Of a stretch of DNA of 64,000 bases, positions 35,244 to 45,297 are shown piece after piece. The DNA is from Leptospira inadai serovar Lyme str. 10. Its GTDB lineage: Bacteria > Spirochaetota > Leptospiria > Leptospirales > Leptospiraceae. The notes below the pieces were generated by a model. That model was not told the DNA's origin. It ran no database searches and saw nothing but the letters and a program-made list of their open reading frames with translations. Made by a program: the position numbers and the translations under genes. The stretch lies in contig NZ_AHMM02000025.1 in the NCBI RefSeq assembly GCF_000243675.2, forward strand, positions 682,001-746,000, in the 5' to 3' direction. Every line of letters starts with the position of its first letter. Within the stretch, counting starts at the first letter, position 1.

Positions 35244-35316
35244 TCGTGATAGATAAGAAAAGATTTCCGTAAAAATAGGAAAAAAATTTCTTCCCCACGA
35301 TTCCTCGTTCGTATAA

Positions 35317-36285
<969 letters not shown>

Positions 36286-36295
36286 GGTGAGTAGA

Positions 36296-39200
36296 ATGAA
36301 ACGGTTTAAATATTTTCTTCCTGCGTTTGCAATCATTGCGTCGGTAGCGGGTTATTTTATCTTACGCTCTCCGGTACTGGGAAATCCGCTGTTTTATCTA
36401 GGAACGGATCGCAGTTTCGGCGCCGACGAAACTGCCTACGTAAATCTGGAAGGAAACGGACGTAATAATTATGAATTTAGAGTGTATAGGATCGCGGATC
36501 CGAAGAAATTTTTGACGAAGAAAGTTAAGGAGAGATTGGTCCAAGAAGATAACGAGAATGCCTTCGGGAATCCTCTCGCGTTATTTTCCCGCACTCTCCG
36601 GAAATTTCAGAATGAATTTCGAAGCGTAGCCAGACGCGAATTTAATTCGAATACCCGTTCGGAACTGAAAAAAATAATCGGTGTAGATTACGAGACCGCT
36701 CACGAACAAAATCCGATAGCGATTCCCGCGATCTTAGCCGATCAGGAACTAATTTCGACATTCTCCGTCCCTACCGTTCTTTCGTCTTGGGCTTATAGAA
36801 GAATTCCTGTTCCAGTCCGTGATAACGGCGTCTATCTTGTGGAAGGAGTCTCCGGTTCTAATCTTGCCTACACGATTCTTATAAAGTCCGGAATTAATTT
36901 TTTGGTTAAGCAATCGGATTCGGAAACCTTACTATTTGTCGGACGTACGGACACGGGCGAACCGATTCCGGGCGCGGATCTGACTCTTTTTAGTTTGGAA
37001 ACGGGAGCTCCTTATCAAACGGCTAAAACCGATTCCGACGGGATTTACTTTTATAAAGGCAAAAGTCCTGTCAAGAGTCTTGTCCTTGCTTACAAGAACG
37101 GAGAATTTGCGGTTTCGGACCCTGAATTTTATTCTAGTTCCTTTTATGGGGAAGGTGGGGTTAGAGCCTTCCTGTACACGGATCGACCCGTATATAGACC
37201 CGGCGATAAGGTTTCTTTCAAAGGAATCCTAAGAAATTTTAGCTCTGATCAATACCGGACTTTGTCCGGGACCGGAACAGTTTCGGTTAGAACGGGGAAT
37301 GGTGATGCTCCTATTCCCGTTATTCCTGTTTCGATTTCGGCGGATTCGGGAACTTTTTCGGGAGAATTTCAGCTTCCCGAATCGGAGAATGTTTTATTAG
37401 GCAATTATTCTTTAATCTTACGATTTAAAGATAGATCATTCCAGACGGAATTTTCCGTAGAGGCTTATAAAAAACCGACCTTCCTCGTAACTGTCTCCGT
37501 TCCGAAATCCAATTATCTTCAAAAGGAGGAGATCGTAGCAAACGTTAAGGCTCGGTATTATTACGGGCAGGCCTTAACGGGAAAAGAAGTTTCGTACCGC
37601 GTATTTCGTCGTCCTAAGTTCGATTATTCTCCGGTAGGAAAATTAAATTTCGACGCGTCTGCGGATTACTTGGAGCAGGCGGGTCAAAGCGATCGCCAAG
37701 AACTGGTCGCGAATGGAAAAGGAAAACTAGATTCTCAGGGCAGCTATCAGATAGCATTTAAACCGCGTAAAATCGAAAACGATTTTACGTATTCGATTGT
37801 CGCTTCGGTTCAATCGGAGGATATGACTTTGGACGGAGCGACATCCTTTTCCGTCAATCGAAGCGCATTCTTTCTGCGCATAGGGAAGGATAACTCGGTG
37901 TACGAACCGGGTAAAGAATCCAAATTACTAGTCAGTTTGATTCCGTTTGATAGATCACTCGGAGACGAAAATAAAAAATCGATAGTGGGCGGTAAGAAAA
38001 TAGAGCTTACCCTTTACAATCGGGAGATACGCTTCTCTTCCGAAGGCGGTCGTACGAAAATTTCCAAGCGATCCGTAACGACGTCCCAATTAGGAATCGC
38101 GGAAGCGTCATTTATAATTCCCCAAAGAGGGCAATACATCGTTAGCGCGGAAAGTACGGATGCGGACGGGAATATTACAAAATCGGAAACTTTCTTTTGG
38201 GCTTCCTCCGTTTCGGATTCGATAGAAATTCCGTTCAAGGATATAACCTTAAAGCCTGGAAAGGATCTTTATTCGACGGGAGAAACAGCGGAAATTCTCG
38301 TGCTGTCACCGATCTCGAACGGCCATGTAGTTTTAACCGTCGAAGGCAATCGGATTTTCAAAAAAGATGTGATCCGAATGAAAGGAAATGCCTTAAAGTA
38401 TTCGGTGAAAATAACTTCGGATATGAGTCCGAACTTTACGTTGTCCGCAGTCCAATTTTCCGGAAACGAAGTTTATAAAAGTCAGGTCAGGGTCGCAGCA
38501 CCTCCCGAGGAGAAATTTCTAAAAGTCGACCTTTCCACGGGAAGCAAGGTTTATCGCCCGGGAGATAAGGCTGAAATTCGAATAAAAACGACCGGCTTAG
38601 GTGGTAGAGGAGTTCCCGCCGAACTTTCTATCGCCGTAGTGGACGAGGCGATTTATCAGATCAAAGAGGAAAAAACGCCTAATATAGGAACATTCTTTTA
38701 TCATCCGAGACGGAATAACGTTCAAACTTCCCTAGCTTCGGCTTATAAATTTTTCGGATACTCCGAGAGTAAGAGGCTTAAGTTGGCGCTCGCAAAGAAA
38801 GGGGAATCCGGATATTCCTCCATAAAAAACGAAGAACAAACGAGGGATAAATTTAAAGATACGGGTTTCTGGAACGCGAAAGTCCGAACTTCGTCCGATG
38901 GTACGGCGATCGTAACGTTTACTCTTCCGGATAACTTGACTTCATGGCGGATCACTGCGATCGCAGTCACTCCCGATACGAAAGTAGGTAGAGGTCAAAC
39001 CGGCTTTGTTACCCGAAAAGACCTAATGCTTTTGAGCGGGATGCCACGCTATATTTTGAAAGGAGAAACTCAAAAAGTCTCCGCGACTGTCTCGAACCAA
39101 TCCGGTCGAAAACTTCCGATTAAGGTCTCGGTGAAAACCGAGGGAGCGAAAATCGTAGGATCTGCGGAAACCGACATTACTCTCGAGCCGGGCCAAAATC

Positions 39201-40903
39201 GATCCGTCCAATTTCAGCTTCAGGCATTACAAGATCCTAAAATCAAATCCGCAAAAATCATTCTGACAGCCGCAGGCGGCGGATTTTCGGATTCCCTACG
39301 ATCCGAGATTCAACTAAAAACATGGGGTTTGCAGAGAGTCGTTTCGGATTCTCTTGGAATGTCGGAGGGAGACGGTACGGGTCTGTTGAAAGTAGAAGCT
39401 CCGAAGGAATTGGCCGATCCGAGATTGGAAGTTCGAGTCAGCCCAGCGGTTTTACCTGCTTTACGACAATCTCTGGAATACTTAGCCGATTATCCATACG
39501 GATGCGTGGAACAAACGATGAGTCGTTTTTACCCCTTATTATCGGTTCAGAAAGCCGGATTTATCAATGAACGATTGCGTAGAGAATTACCTAAAATGCT
39601 GGAAGCTGGCCTAAAGAGAGTGGGCGAGCTTCAGAGAACCGACGGAGGATTCGGTTGGTTTGAGGGAATGGAAGAAAGCGATATTCGAATGTCCGCCTAC
39701 GTTTATCGCGGTTTAGCAATTAGTCAAAAGAACGGGGCTAAAATTCAAACGAGCATTCTTTATAGGGCCAAAAAATTTCTATATTCTTCGTTGGATAGCG
39801 GTTCTTTGAATTCGAATGTAAAGGCCTATGTTATCGCCGCTCTTAGCGAAGCGGAGAATCCGGAAGATTCGATTGTGGACGGACTCTTAAAATCCGCCGC
39901 TCAACTGAATACTTACGGAAAAGCGAATCTAGCATTAATTTTAGCTAATAAAGATAGAAAGGAGGCGGCATTTAATTGGTATAAAAAAGCCGTGGAGGAA
40001 AGCGGATTTGCCAAGAAGCCTTTCGTGAAATTCGCATCCTATGGACGTGAGCCGAATTGGGAATCGGACAGAATCGAAACGATTGCAACACTTTTGAGGG
40101 TTGGACTCCTACTAGGGGAATCTTCCGAATCGACCGCAAACCTAGCGTCCTCCCTTTTATCCAATCGAGTCGATCTTGCTTGGAATAATTCTAGAGATAC
40201 GTCCGCAGCCGTTTTGGCTCTTTCCGAATTTATGGCTTCCATTCGGGATTCCGAATCTCCTGCGACATTGGAAATTATTATGAATGGAGCCCTTTTGAAA
40301 ACCGTTAGCGTTTCCGCAAAAGCGGATGCGACCGAAGCGTTCCGAATTTCGATACCTCCCGAGCTTGTTCGTTCGGGGGAAAATAGAATCGAAATAAGAA
40401 AGAAAGACGGGCCGGTTCTATATGCGACCGCCTCCTTGTATTTTACGGATCGATCTAAGAAGATCTCCTCTTATTCGAATGGGATTAAAGTAAAGCGGAG
40501 CTATCTGAAAGTTACACCCGATTTAAACGGGAAGGGAATCTCTGTTTCGGAAACGAGAAATTTTCAACAGGGCGATCTAGTTTTAGTGGAGTTAAGGGTG
40601 GAGAAGGAAGGAAATTCGGATTCGTATTTTTTGGCGGAAGATGCCCTTCTACCGGGATTTTCTTTTTTGCAGAGGGACGCCGAATATTTTTCGGGAGATA
40701 GAAAAATAGAATACCAGGGCAGGCAAATTTACGACGATAGGGCCGTTTTTTTCGTGTCCGGTCCTAAAAGGGAATTCACTATTCGATATTTTCTTAGAGC
40801 CGAAGTCGAAGGAAAATACAAGACCATCCCCGCTAAAGCATCTTTACTATATTATCCTGAAGTAATGGGAGCGACTTCCGACGATGAAATTACCGTTCGT
40901 TAA
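36296..40903 (+). CDS. yfaS: Bacterial alpha-2-macroglobulin (YfaS/MagD-like) with thioester motif
   Basis: A very long protein of 1535 residues with an N-terminal signal-anchor (FLPAFAIIASVAGYFILRSP). Macroglobulin domains show YTDRPVYRPGDKVSFKG near residue 300 and VYRPGDKAEIRIK near 765. The A2M core follows with GFWNAKVRTSSDGTAIVTF, LPDNLTSWRITAIAVT and GQTGFVTRKDLM, and the thioester domain with YGCVEQTMSRFYP (Cys1070 to Gln1073). Such proteins trap or inhibit proteases in the periplasm. Order and neighbours match yfaS/magD operons. ATG 36296 is preferred to GTG 36287, since AAGGTGA then lies at the correct distance. Confidence 0.9.
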   Translation: MKRFKYFLPAFAIIASVAGYFILRSPVLGNPLFYLGTDRSFGADETAYVNLEGNGRNNYEFRVYRIADPKKFLTKKVKERLVQEDNENAFGNPLALFSRTLRKFQNEFRSVARREFNSNTRSELKKIIGVDYETAHEQNPIAIPAILADQELISTFSVPTVLSSWAYRRIPVPVRDNGVYLVEGVSGSNLAYTILIKSGINFLVKQSDSETLLFVGRTDTGEPIPGADLTLFSLETGAPYQTAKTDSDGIYFYKGKSPVKSLVLAYKNGEFAVSDPEFYSSSFYGEGGVRAFLYTDRPVYRPGDKVSFKGILRNFSSDQYRTLSGTGTVSVRTGNGDAPIPVIPVSISADSGTFSGEFQLPESENVLLGNYSLILRFKDRSFQTEFSVEAYKKPTFLVTVSVPKSNYLQKEEIVANVKARYYYGQALTGKEVSYRVFRRPKFDYSPVGKLNFDASADYLEQAGQSDRQELVANGKGKLDSQGSYQIAFKPRKIENDFTYSIVASVQSEDMTLDGATSFSVNRSAFFLRIGKDNSVYEPGKESKLLVSLIPFDRSLGDENKKSIVGGKKIELTLYNREIRFSSEGGRTKISKRSVTTSQLGIAEASFIIPQRGQYIVSAESTDADGNITKSETFFWASSVSDSIEIPFKDITLKPGKDLYSTGETAEILVLSPISNGHVVLTVEGNRIFKKDVIRMKGNALKYSVKITSDMSPNFTLSAVQFSGNEVYKSQVRVAAPPEEKFLKVDLSTGSKVYRPGDKAEIRIKTTGLGGRGVPAELSIAVVDEAIYQIKEEKTPNIGTFFYHPRRNNVQTSLASAYKFFGYSESKRLKLALAKKGESGYSSIKNEEQTRDKFKDTGFWNAKVRTSSDGTAIVTFTLPDNLTSWRITAIAVTPDTKVGRGQTGFVTRKDLMLLSGMPRYILKGETQKVSATVSNQSGRKLPIKVSVKTEGAKIVGSAETDITLEPGQNRSVQFQLQALQDPKIKSAKIILTAAGGGFSDSLRSEIQLKTWGLQRVVSDSLGMSEGDGTGLLKVEAPKELADPRLEVRVSPAVLPALRQSLEYLADYPYGCVEQTMSRFYPLLSVQKAGFINERLRRELPKMLEAGLKRVGELQRTDGGFGWFEGMEESDIRMSAYVYRGLAISQKNGAKIQTSILYRAKKFLYSSLDSGSLNSNVKAYVIAALSEAENPEDSIVDGLLKSAAQLNTYGKANLALILANKDRKEAAFNWYKKAVEESGFAKKPFVKFASYGREPNWESDRIETIATLLRVGLLLGESSESTANLASSLLSNRVDLAWNNSRDTSAAVLALSEFMASIRDSESPATLEIIMNGALLKTVSVSAKADATEAFRISIPPELVRSGENRIEIRKKDGPVLYATASLYFTDRSKKISSYSNGIKVKRSYLKVTPDLNGKGISVSETRNFQQGDLVLVELRVEKEGNSDSYFLAEDALLPGFSFLQRDAEYFSGDRKIEYQGRQIYDDRAVFFVSGPKREFTIRYFLRAEVEGKYKTIPAKASLLYYPEVMGATSDDEITVR

Positions 40904-41564
40904 TATGATTATTGTTCCCATTCTTTTGCTTGTCTGCGTTCATTTTCTGTCCGCGCAATCGGTAAATATAGAATCTCCAAGCGGAGGTTTTACGACCGAA
41001 CGGATCCAAAAAATTTCCGGGGCGGTCACCGGGACTTCCGCCGAAAGAGCGACAGTGGTATTGAACGGAATTCCTCAAACGATTCGTTTAACCGGCGGAC
41101 GATTTTCTTTAAATGCCGTCGTTGCCCCGGGAAATAATCTAGTCGAAGTAAAGGTCGGTAAAGCTTCGGATAAGGTGTCCTTCTTTGCCAAAGTGCCGTC
41201 CCGGGATATCAAAGTCGTTTTGACTTGGGATACGCAAACCGATGTGGATTTGTGGGTCATCGATCCGATCGGAGAGAAATGCTTTTTTTCCCATCCTTCC
41301 ACAAAATCCGGCGGTAATTTAGATGTGGATGTAGTGGACGGTTTTGGTCCGGAAACGTTTACGATGTCCAAGGCCCTACCCGGAAATTACTCGGTTCAAG
41401 TGCAATATTACGCGGCTTACGATAAACCTGTCACAAGAGTCAACGTCTATGTGGTTCTCTACGAAGGAAAGCCGAATGAAAAACGATTGCAATACCAGTT
41501 CGTCATGACTCGTTCTCAGCAGGTCTATCATCTTGCCAATTTTGAGATCGAGCCGGAGCCGTAA
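40884..41564 (+). CDS. yfaP: DUF2135 (YfaP-like) exported protein
   Basis: The 226-residue protein has a signal peptide (MKLPFVNMIIVPILLLVCVH), an Ig-like domain (residues 25-105, NIESPSGGFTTERIQKISG) and a DUF2135 domain: LTWDTQTDVDLWVIDPIGEK, SHPSTKSGGNLDVDVVDGFG, then strands to the end. DUF2135 proteins are encoded with YfaS-type macroglobulins; their role is unknown, a beta-sandwich binding partner being likely. It overlaps the A2M gene by 20 bases, so translation is coupled. Confidence 0.88.
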   Translation: MKLPFVNMIIVPILLLVCVHFLSAQSVNIESPSGGFTTERIQKISGAVTGTSAERATVVLNGIPQTIRLTGGRFSLNAVVAPGNNLVEVKVGKASDKVSFFAKVPSRDIKVVLTWDTQTDVDLWVIDPIGEKCFFSHPSTKSGGNLDVDVVDGFGPETFTMSKALPGNYSVQVQYYAAYDKPVTRVNVYVVLYEGKPNEKRLQYQFVMTRSQQVYHLANFEIEPEP

Positions 41565-41601
41565 ATTGTCCAATTTAGTTCCTTATATCAAACGAAAGAT
41601 C

Positions 41602-42711
41602 ATGCAAATCAGAACGGTTCTTTGGATCGCGCTCGTCATCTTTCCGGGGAAGGATTTTTTCGCTTCGGCACAGTCTGCACCGCCGTCTCCTTTTCGTTTC
41701 TTGAATGAGGATATTCGCAAATTCGAATCCTCTTACGGTACGGTATCCGTTTTGATCGCCGAAATGGAAACGGGTAGGCAGATCTATTTCTACAGACCGG
41801 AAATCGCAATCGAACAAAGGTTTCCACCGGGCTCTTTGATTAAAACTTTTTCCGCGCTCATTTTATTAAAATATAAAGAACATTTTTCCTTTTCTCCTCA
41901 ACGGAAGATTTCTTGCAACGGTCGTTTTTATCCCACCGGGATTTTTGCTCCGAGCAAATTCGATCTGAGAACATTAAATTTACCTAAAGATCCTTCCGGA
42001 AAGGAATACGTAAAATGTTCGATCGCTAACGGCCACGGGGAAGTCGATCTTGAAAAGGGATTGGCACAATCCTGTAACGTCTACTTCCTCACACATGCGG
42101 CTAAGGATCCGGATTTTCTCTATTCTAAACTTCAAGAAGATTGGGGTTTAGCCGAGTCCGCGAAAGCAAGGTTGGAACCGTTCCTAGAGCCGCCGGGTAA
42201 ACTAGAATCGAATCCGAGTCCGTTACGAAAAATTCTGACCTCTATCGGCGAAGGAGGAATTGCAATCTCTCCTCTTAAGGCCGGTCAGCTGTATTCGGCC
42301 GTATGGTCCAAAGGTCCTATCTTATCCCCGTTTTCGAAAAAAGGGCAACCCATCGTTAAAGTCATGGATAATCGATTCGCAACTAGAGATTTACGCTTAA
42401 TCGGAACCTTACTTTCAACTGTTCCCGAATCGGGAACACTAAAAGGCCTGAAAGCGGAAGGGGAATCCGATTTGGAAATTATGGGAGCGAAGACGGGCAC
42501 GGGAACGAAGTCCGCTCGTAAATTCGAGACCCACGGCTGGATCACTTTGGCATTTAAATGGAAAAAGAAAGCGTACGTTCTCACGGCCTTTGTGGAAAAA
42601 GGTTCGGGTGGAAAGCAGGCTAAGATTCTAGTGCAAGATCTGTTGAATAAAATCGGAAGGAAAGAAATAAATCCGACTGAACGAAATGAAACCTTTCGGA
42701 GGAAAATATGA
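41602..42711 (+). CDS. yfaQ: DUF2300 (YfaQ-like) exported protein with penicillin-binding-protein motifs
   Basis: The product of about 369 residues has a signal peptide (MQIRTVLWIALVIFPGKDFF) and a domain in which all three serine-transpeptidase motifs appear in order: SLIK at residues 78-81 (PPGSLIKTF), SCN at 157-159 (LAQSCNVYF) and KTGT at 297-300 (MGAKTGTGTKS). Thus it looks like a PBP/beta-lactamase-fold enzyme of the DUF2300 type encoded with YfaS. Possible starts are ATG 41602 and TTG 41566; the second has GGAG at good spacing. It ends with an ATGA overlap with the DUF2138 gene. Confidence 0.82.
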   Translation: MQIRTVLWIALVIFPGKDFFASAQSAPPSPFRFLNEDIRKFESSYGTVSVLIAEMETGRQIYFYRPEIAIEQRFPPGSLIKTFSALILLKYKEHFSFSPQRKISCNGRFYPTGIFAPSKFDLRTLNLPKDPSGKEYVKCSIANGHGEVDLEKGLAQSCNVYFLTHAAKDPDFLYSKLQEDWGLAESAKARLEPFLEPPGKLESNPSPLRKILTSIGEGGIAISPLKAGQLYSAVWSKGPILSPFSKKGQPIVKVMDNRFATRDLRLIGTLLSTVPESGTLKGLKAEGESDLEIMGAKTGTGTKSARKFETHGWITLAFKWKKKAYVLTAFVEKGSGGKQAKILVQDLLNKIGRKEINPTERNETFRRKI

Positions 42712-44528
42712 AGGGACTTCTGAGCAAATACGCTACGATTATTCGAAATTTATTTCAAAAATTTTCTTCCAAAGAAGGGTCTCCCCCTTTTTGGAAGCGA
42801 AAAATTTTCCGCGATCCTTTTGTAGGAATTCCTAGCGCGATCGGCATTTGCCTGATGATATTGGGTATATATATGACGATCAAGGGTAGACATTCTATCG
42901 ATTCCTCAATCAATGATCCTGCATTCCTGATCTCAAAGGATGCAGATTTGATCCTGGAAATTTTTCGACCGGAAACGTTTATAGAGGAGATTGCCCGAAC
43001 AAGTTTAGGAAAGCGATTGTCCGAAGATGGAACGTTTCAAAAAATATTAACGCTCCCCGAACTTAGAAAAATAAGTTCCGTGCTTTATCTACTGGAAGCT
43101 AAAACGGGAGCGTTAACCGAACCTTCACGACTGGCCGCTCTTTTTGACGGCCCTTTGGCGGTTGCATTCTTCTCAAAATCGAATTGGTTATTAGTGGGAA
43201 AGGCCAGCCTGAAATCCAAATTAGGAGTCAGTCTACTCACTGCGTTTAAAGGGGAGAAGATCGTTTCTTCCGAGAAACCACCCGCCAAGGAAGAAATAAA
43301 AACGAACGAAATACAAGAAGAGGAATCCTCTTACGGTTACGCTGGCGGAAGTCAAGTCACGCATTCCGCCGATGATTTTGTGGATCAGTTCCCTGCCGGT
43401 TCGGAAGCATTCGGAAATATTGAAGCGTTCCGATATGAGTTCGGAAAGGAGAAAGTTTACGTCGCGATTTTGGGCGACTTTATTATGCTCACAAATTCGG
43501 AGGATGTACTCGATGAATCCTTGAGCCTGGCCGGTTCCGTAAAAAACTCTTCTATCGTCAACGCCAAAGGCTTTCTTTCCTTACGAGGAGAGTTGGGTAA
43601 TACGGAAAACAAAGTTCTACTTTACCTTGGTCCGAATTCTTTGCTTGCACCCTTGACTCGCCCTTTCTTTGAAGATTCCGGTGCGGGTTTACTACTGGGG
43701 TGGAAAGATGGGCAAAATTTAACGGGAACCGTATATCGTATCGGCGGTAATCAATCGGCTTCCAAAGCTCGAAAAACCGCGAGCCTCAGTTTGGGAAAAA
43801 TTCTTCCAAAAGATGCGAATTTCGTAATATATTCCGATGAACTAAAATCATCGGATCTATGGTCGTCCCTAGTATCGCTCGACGGCGAATGGAAGGACTT
43901 CGGTAAGGCTTGGGAATTATTGGCGAAGAAAGCGGACATACAAGCCGCCGAGTTTTTCGGGGATTCTCCGGGTTTCGCGATAAGCTTTAACGGCTTTGAG
44001 AGTCATAAGGGAATGATTTATCCTAGATTCGGAATCGCGCTGCCTGGGACAACGAAAGACGATCGCCTTTTAAGGGCTTTCTTTAAGGTTGGAACTCTTG
44101 CAAAATCAAATTTTCAAGAAATACCTTTGGAATCGTACTCTATTAAGAACGGTGGATTTTATAATCCGACCACCGTTAAGCTGGAAAATTGGACATTCTT
44201 AGCTTCCGATCGCAGAAGTGTAGAAGAAGTGATTTCTTCGTCAAAGGGTAATCGGCCTAACCAAGCGGACTTACTTTCCGTTGCCGAAGCCGAAGAGTTG
44301 AAAGAATATCCGCATCATCTAATAATAAACGTCCCGGCTATTCTTACGGATTTACGCTCCTTCTACGTATACGGTTCCGAAGATGCTTCGGAATATTCGA
44401 TTAAGACTATTGATAGGGATATTCAGCCGTTTCTGGACAAGTTTTCCGGATTCGATAGGTTGATTTTTTCTTTTGGACGTGGATCGGAGGAAGGTTCCTG
44501 GGGAAAAATGAAGGTGTTAGATCGATAG
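42708..44528 (+). CDS. yfaA: DUF2138 (YfaA-like) membrane protein
   Basis: A 606-residue protein with a cytoplasmic start, one membrane segment at about residues 43-62 (PSAIGICLMILGIYMTIKGR), and a large outward part resembling DUF2138, including DADLILEIFRPETF, KVYVAILGDFIMLTNSEDVL and LLLGWKDGQNLTGTVYRIGG. DUF2138 proteins are the last conserved member of the yfa cluster; the function is not known. It is coupled to the DUF2300 gene by an ATGA overlap and ends 22 bases from a convergent gene. Confidence 0.85.
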   Translation: MKGLLSKYATIIRNLFQKFSSKEGSPPFWKRKIFRDPFVGIPSAIGICLMILGIYMTIKGRHSIDSSINDPAFLISKDADLILEIFRPETFIEEIARTSLGKRLSEDGTFQKILTLPELRKISSVLYLLEAKTGALTEPSRLAALFDGPLAVAFFSKSNWLLVGKASLKSKLGVSLLTAFKGEKIVSSEKPPAKEEIKTNEIQEEESSYGYAGGSQVTHSADDFVDQFPAGSEAFGNIEAFRYEFGKEKVYVAILGDFIMLTNSEDVLDESLSLAGSVKNSSIVNAKGFLSLRGELGNTENKVLLYLGPNSLLAPLTRPFFEDSGAGLLLGWKDGQNLTGTVYRIGGNQSASKARKTASLSLGKILPKDANFVIYSDELKSSDLWSSLVSLDGEWKDFGKAWELLAKKADIQAAEFFGDSPGFAISFNGFESHKGMIYPRFGIALPGTTKDDRLLRAFFKVGTLAKSNFQEIPLESYSIKNGGFYNPTTVKLENWTFLASDRRSVEEVISSSKGNRPNQADLLSVAEAEELKEYPHHLIINVPAILTDLRSFYVYGSEDASEYSIKTIDRDIQPFLDKFSGFDRLIFSFGRGSEEGSWGKMKVLDR

Positions 44529-44550
44529 ATTGAAGCGGTTAAACGAAATC

Positions 44551-45297
44551 TTACGGAGAATATTCTTTCCAGTCCATTAGGAATAGTGCATATAATTTTT
44601 TCCATTTTTCCGCGGGGACTTCGATTTCCAGCAGTTCTCGGAAGCCCTTTTCGGTTTCCTTTTTTAATAGCCAGGTGCCCCATCGACGCGCTTTTTGATA
44701 AGCGACTTTTCTTTCCTTTACCGAGCCTTTTGTTAAGGATCTATTCAGTTCTTTTTGAAATGTTATCCATCTTTCGGGAAAGACTAGATCCGACGAGCCC
44801 GATTGCTCCGTATTTGTCGGGTAAATCGATTCACAATAAGATTCTTCCAACCAATGGAAATCGATCTTATCACGGACGGGCAATAAAAGATGGCAAATCT
44901 CATGTCGAATCGTCTTTTCTAAAATTCCCCGGTGGTCCAATCGATCGGGCCTCTGAAAGTAGAGTGTGAGTCGATTTTGCGAACAGAAACCGGCAGAATA
45001 TCTCGGCTGTCCCGAATACGCCTGAAAAATTGCAGGAGTATCTGCGATAAAAATAGACGCATCTTTCGGTCTTCGAACGTTTAAGCGATCCACTTCTCTG
45101 CGAAGAATTTCCGAGAATAGTTCCGAAAATTTCAGCAAGACTTTTCTTGCTGAAATGCCGTCGATCGAATCGCTGTCGGGTAAATAGACGTAAGTAAACT
45201 CTTCGCTTCTTATTCGGATCGGCTCGGTCAAAATCGGGTAGGAACAGACTAACAAAGTCGATAACAGGATCGCTGATCGAAATCCGCTGTAACTCAA
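44551..45297 (-). CDS. Exported HExxH metallopeptidase-like protein
   Basis: The 248-residue protein has a signal peptide (MSYSGFRSAILLSTLLVCSY) and the zinc motif RHEICHLLLP (HEICH), with HWLEESYCE about 16 residues later providing a possible third ligand, as in gluzincin-type peptidases (MA clan, 'peptidase MA-like'). Length and surrounding residues fit small secreted peptidases of unknown substrate. It overlaps the SpoIID gene by four bases and is the last gene of a minus operon that faces the alpha-2-macroglobulin cluster. Confidence 0.75.
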   Translation of the reverse strand: MSYSGFRSAILLSTLLVCSYPILTEPIRIRSEEFTYVYLPDSDSIDGISARKVLLKFSELFSEILRREVDRLNVRRPKDASIFIADTPAIFQAYSGQPRYSAGFCSQNRLTLYFQRPDRLDHRGILEKTIRHEICHLLLPVRDKIDFHWLEESYCESIYPTNTEQSGSSDLVFPERWITFQKELNRSLTKGSVKERKVAYQKARRWGTWLLKKETEKGFRELLEIEVPAEKWKKLYALFLMDWKEYSP

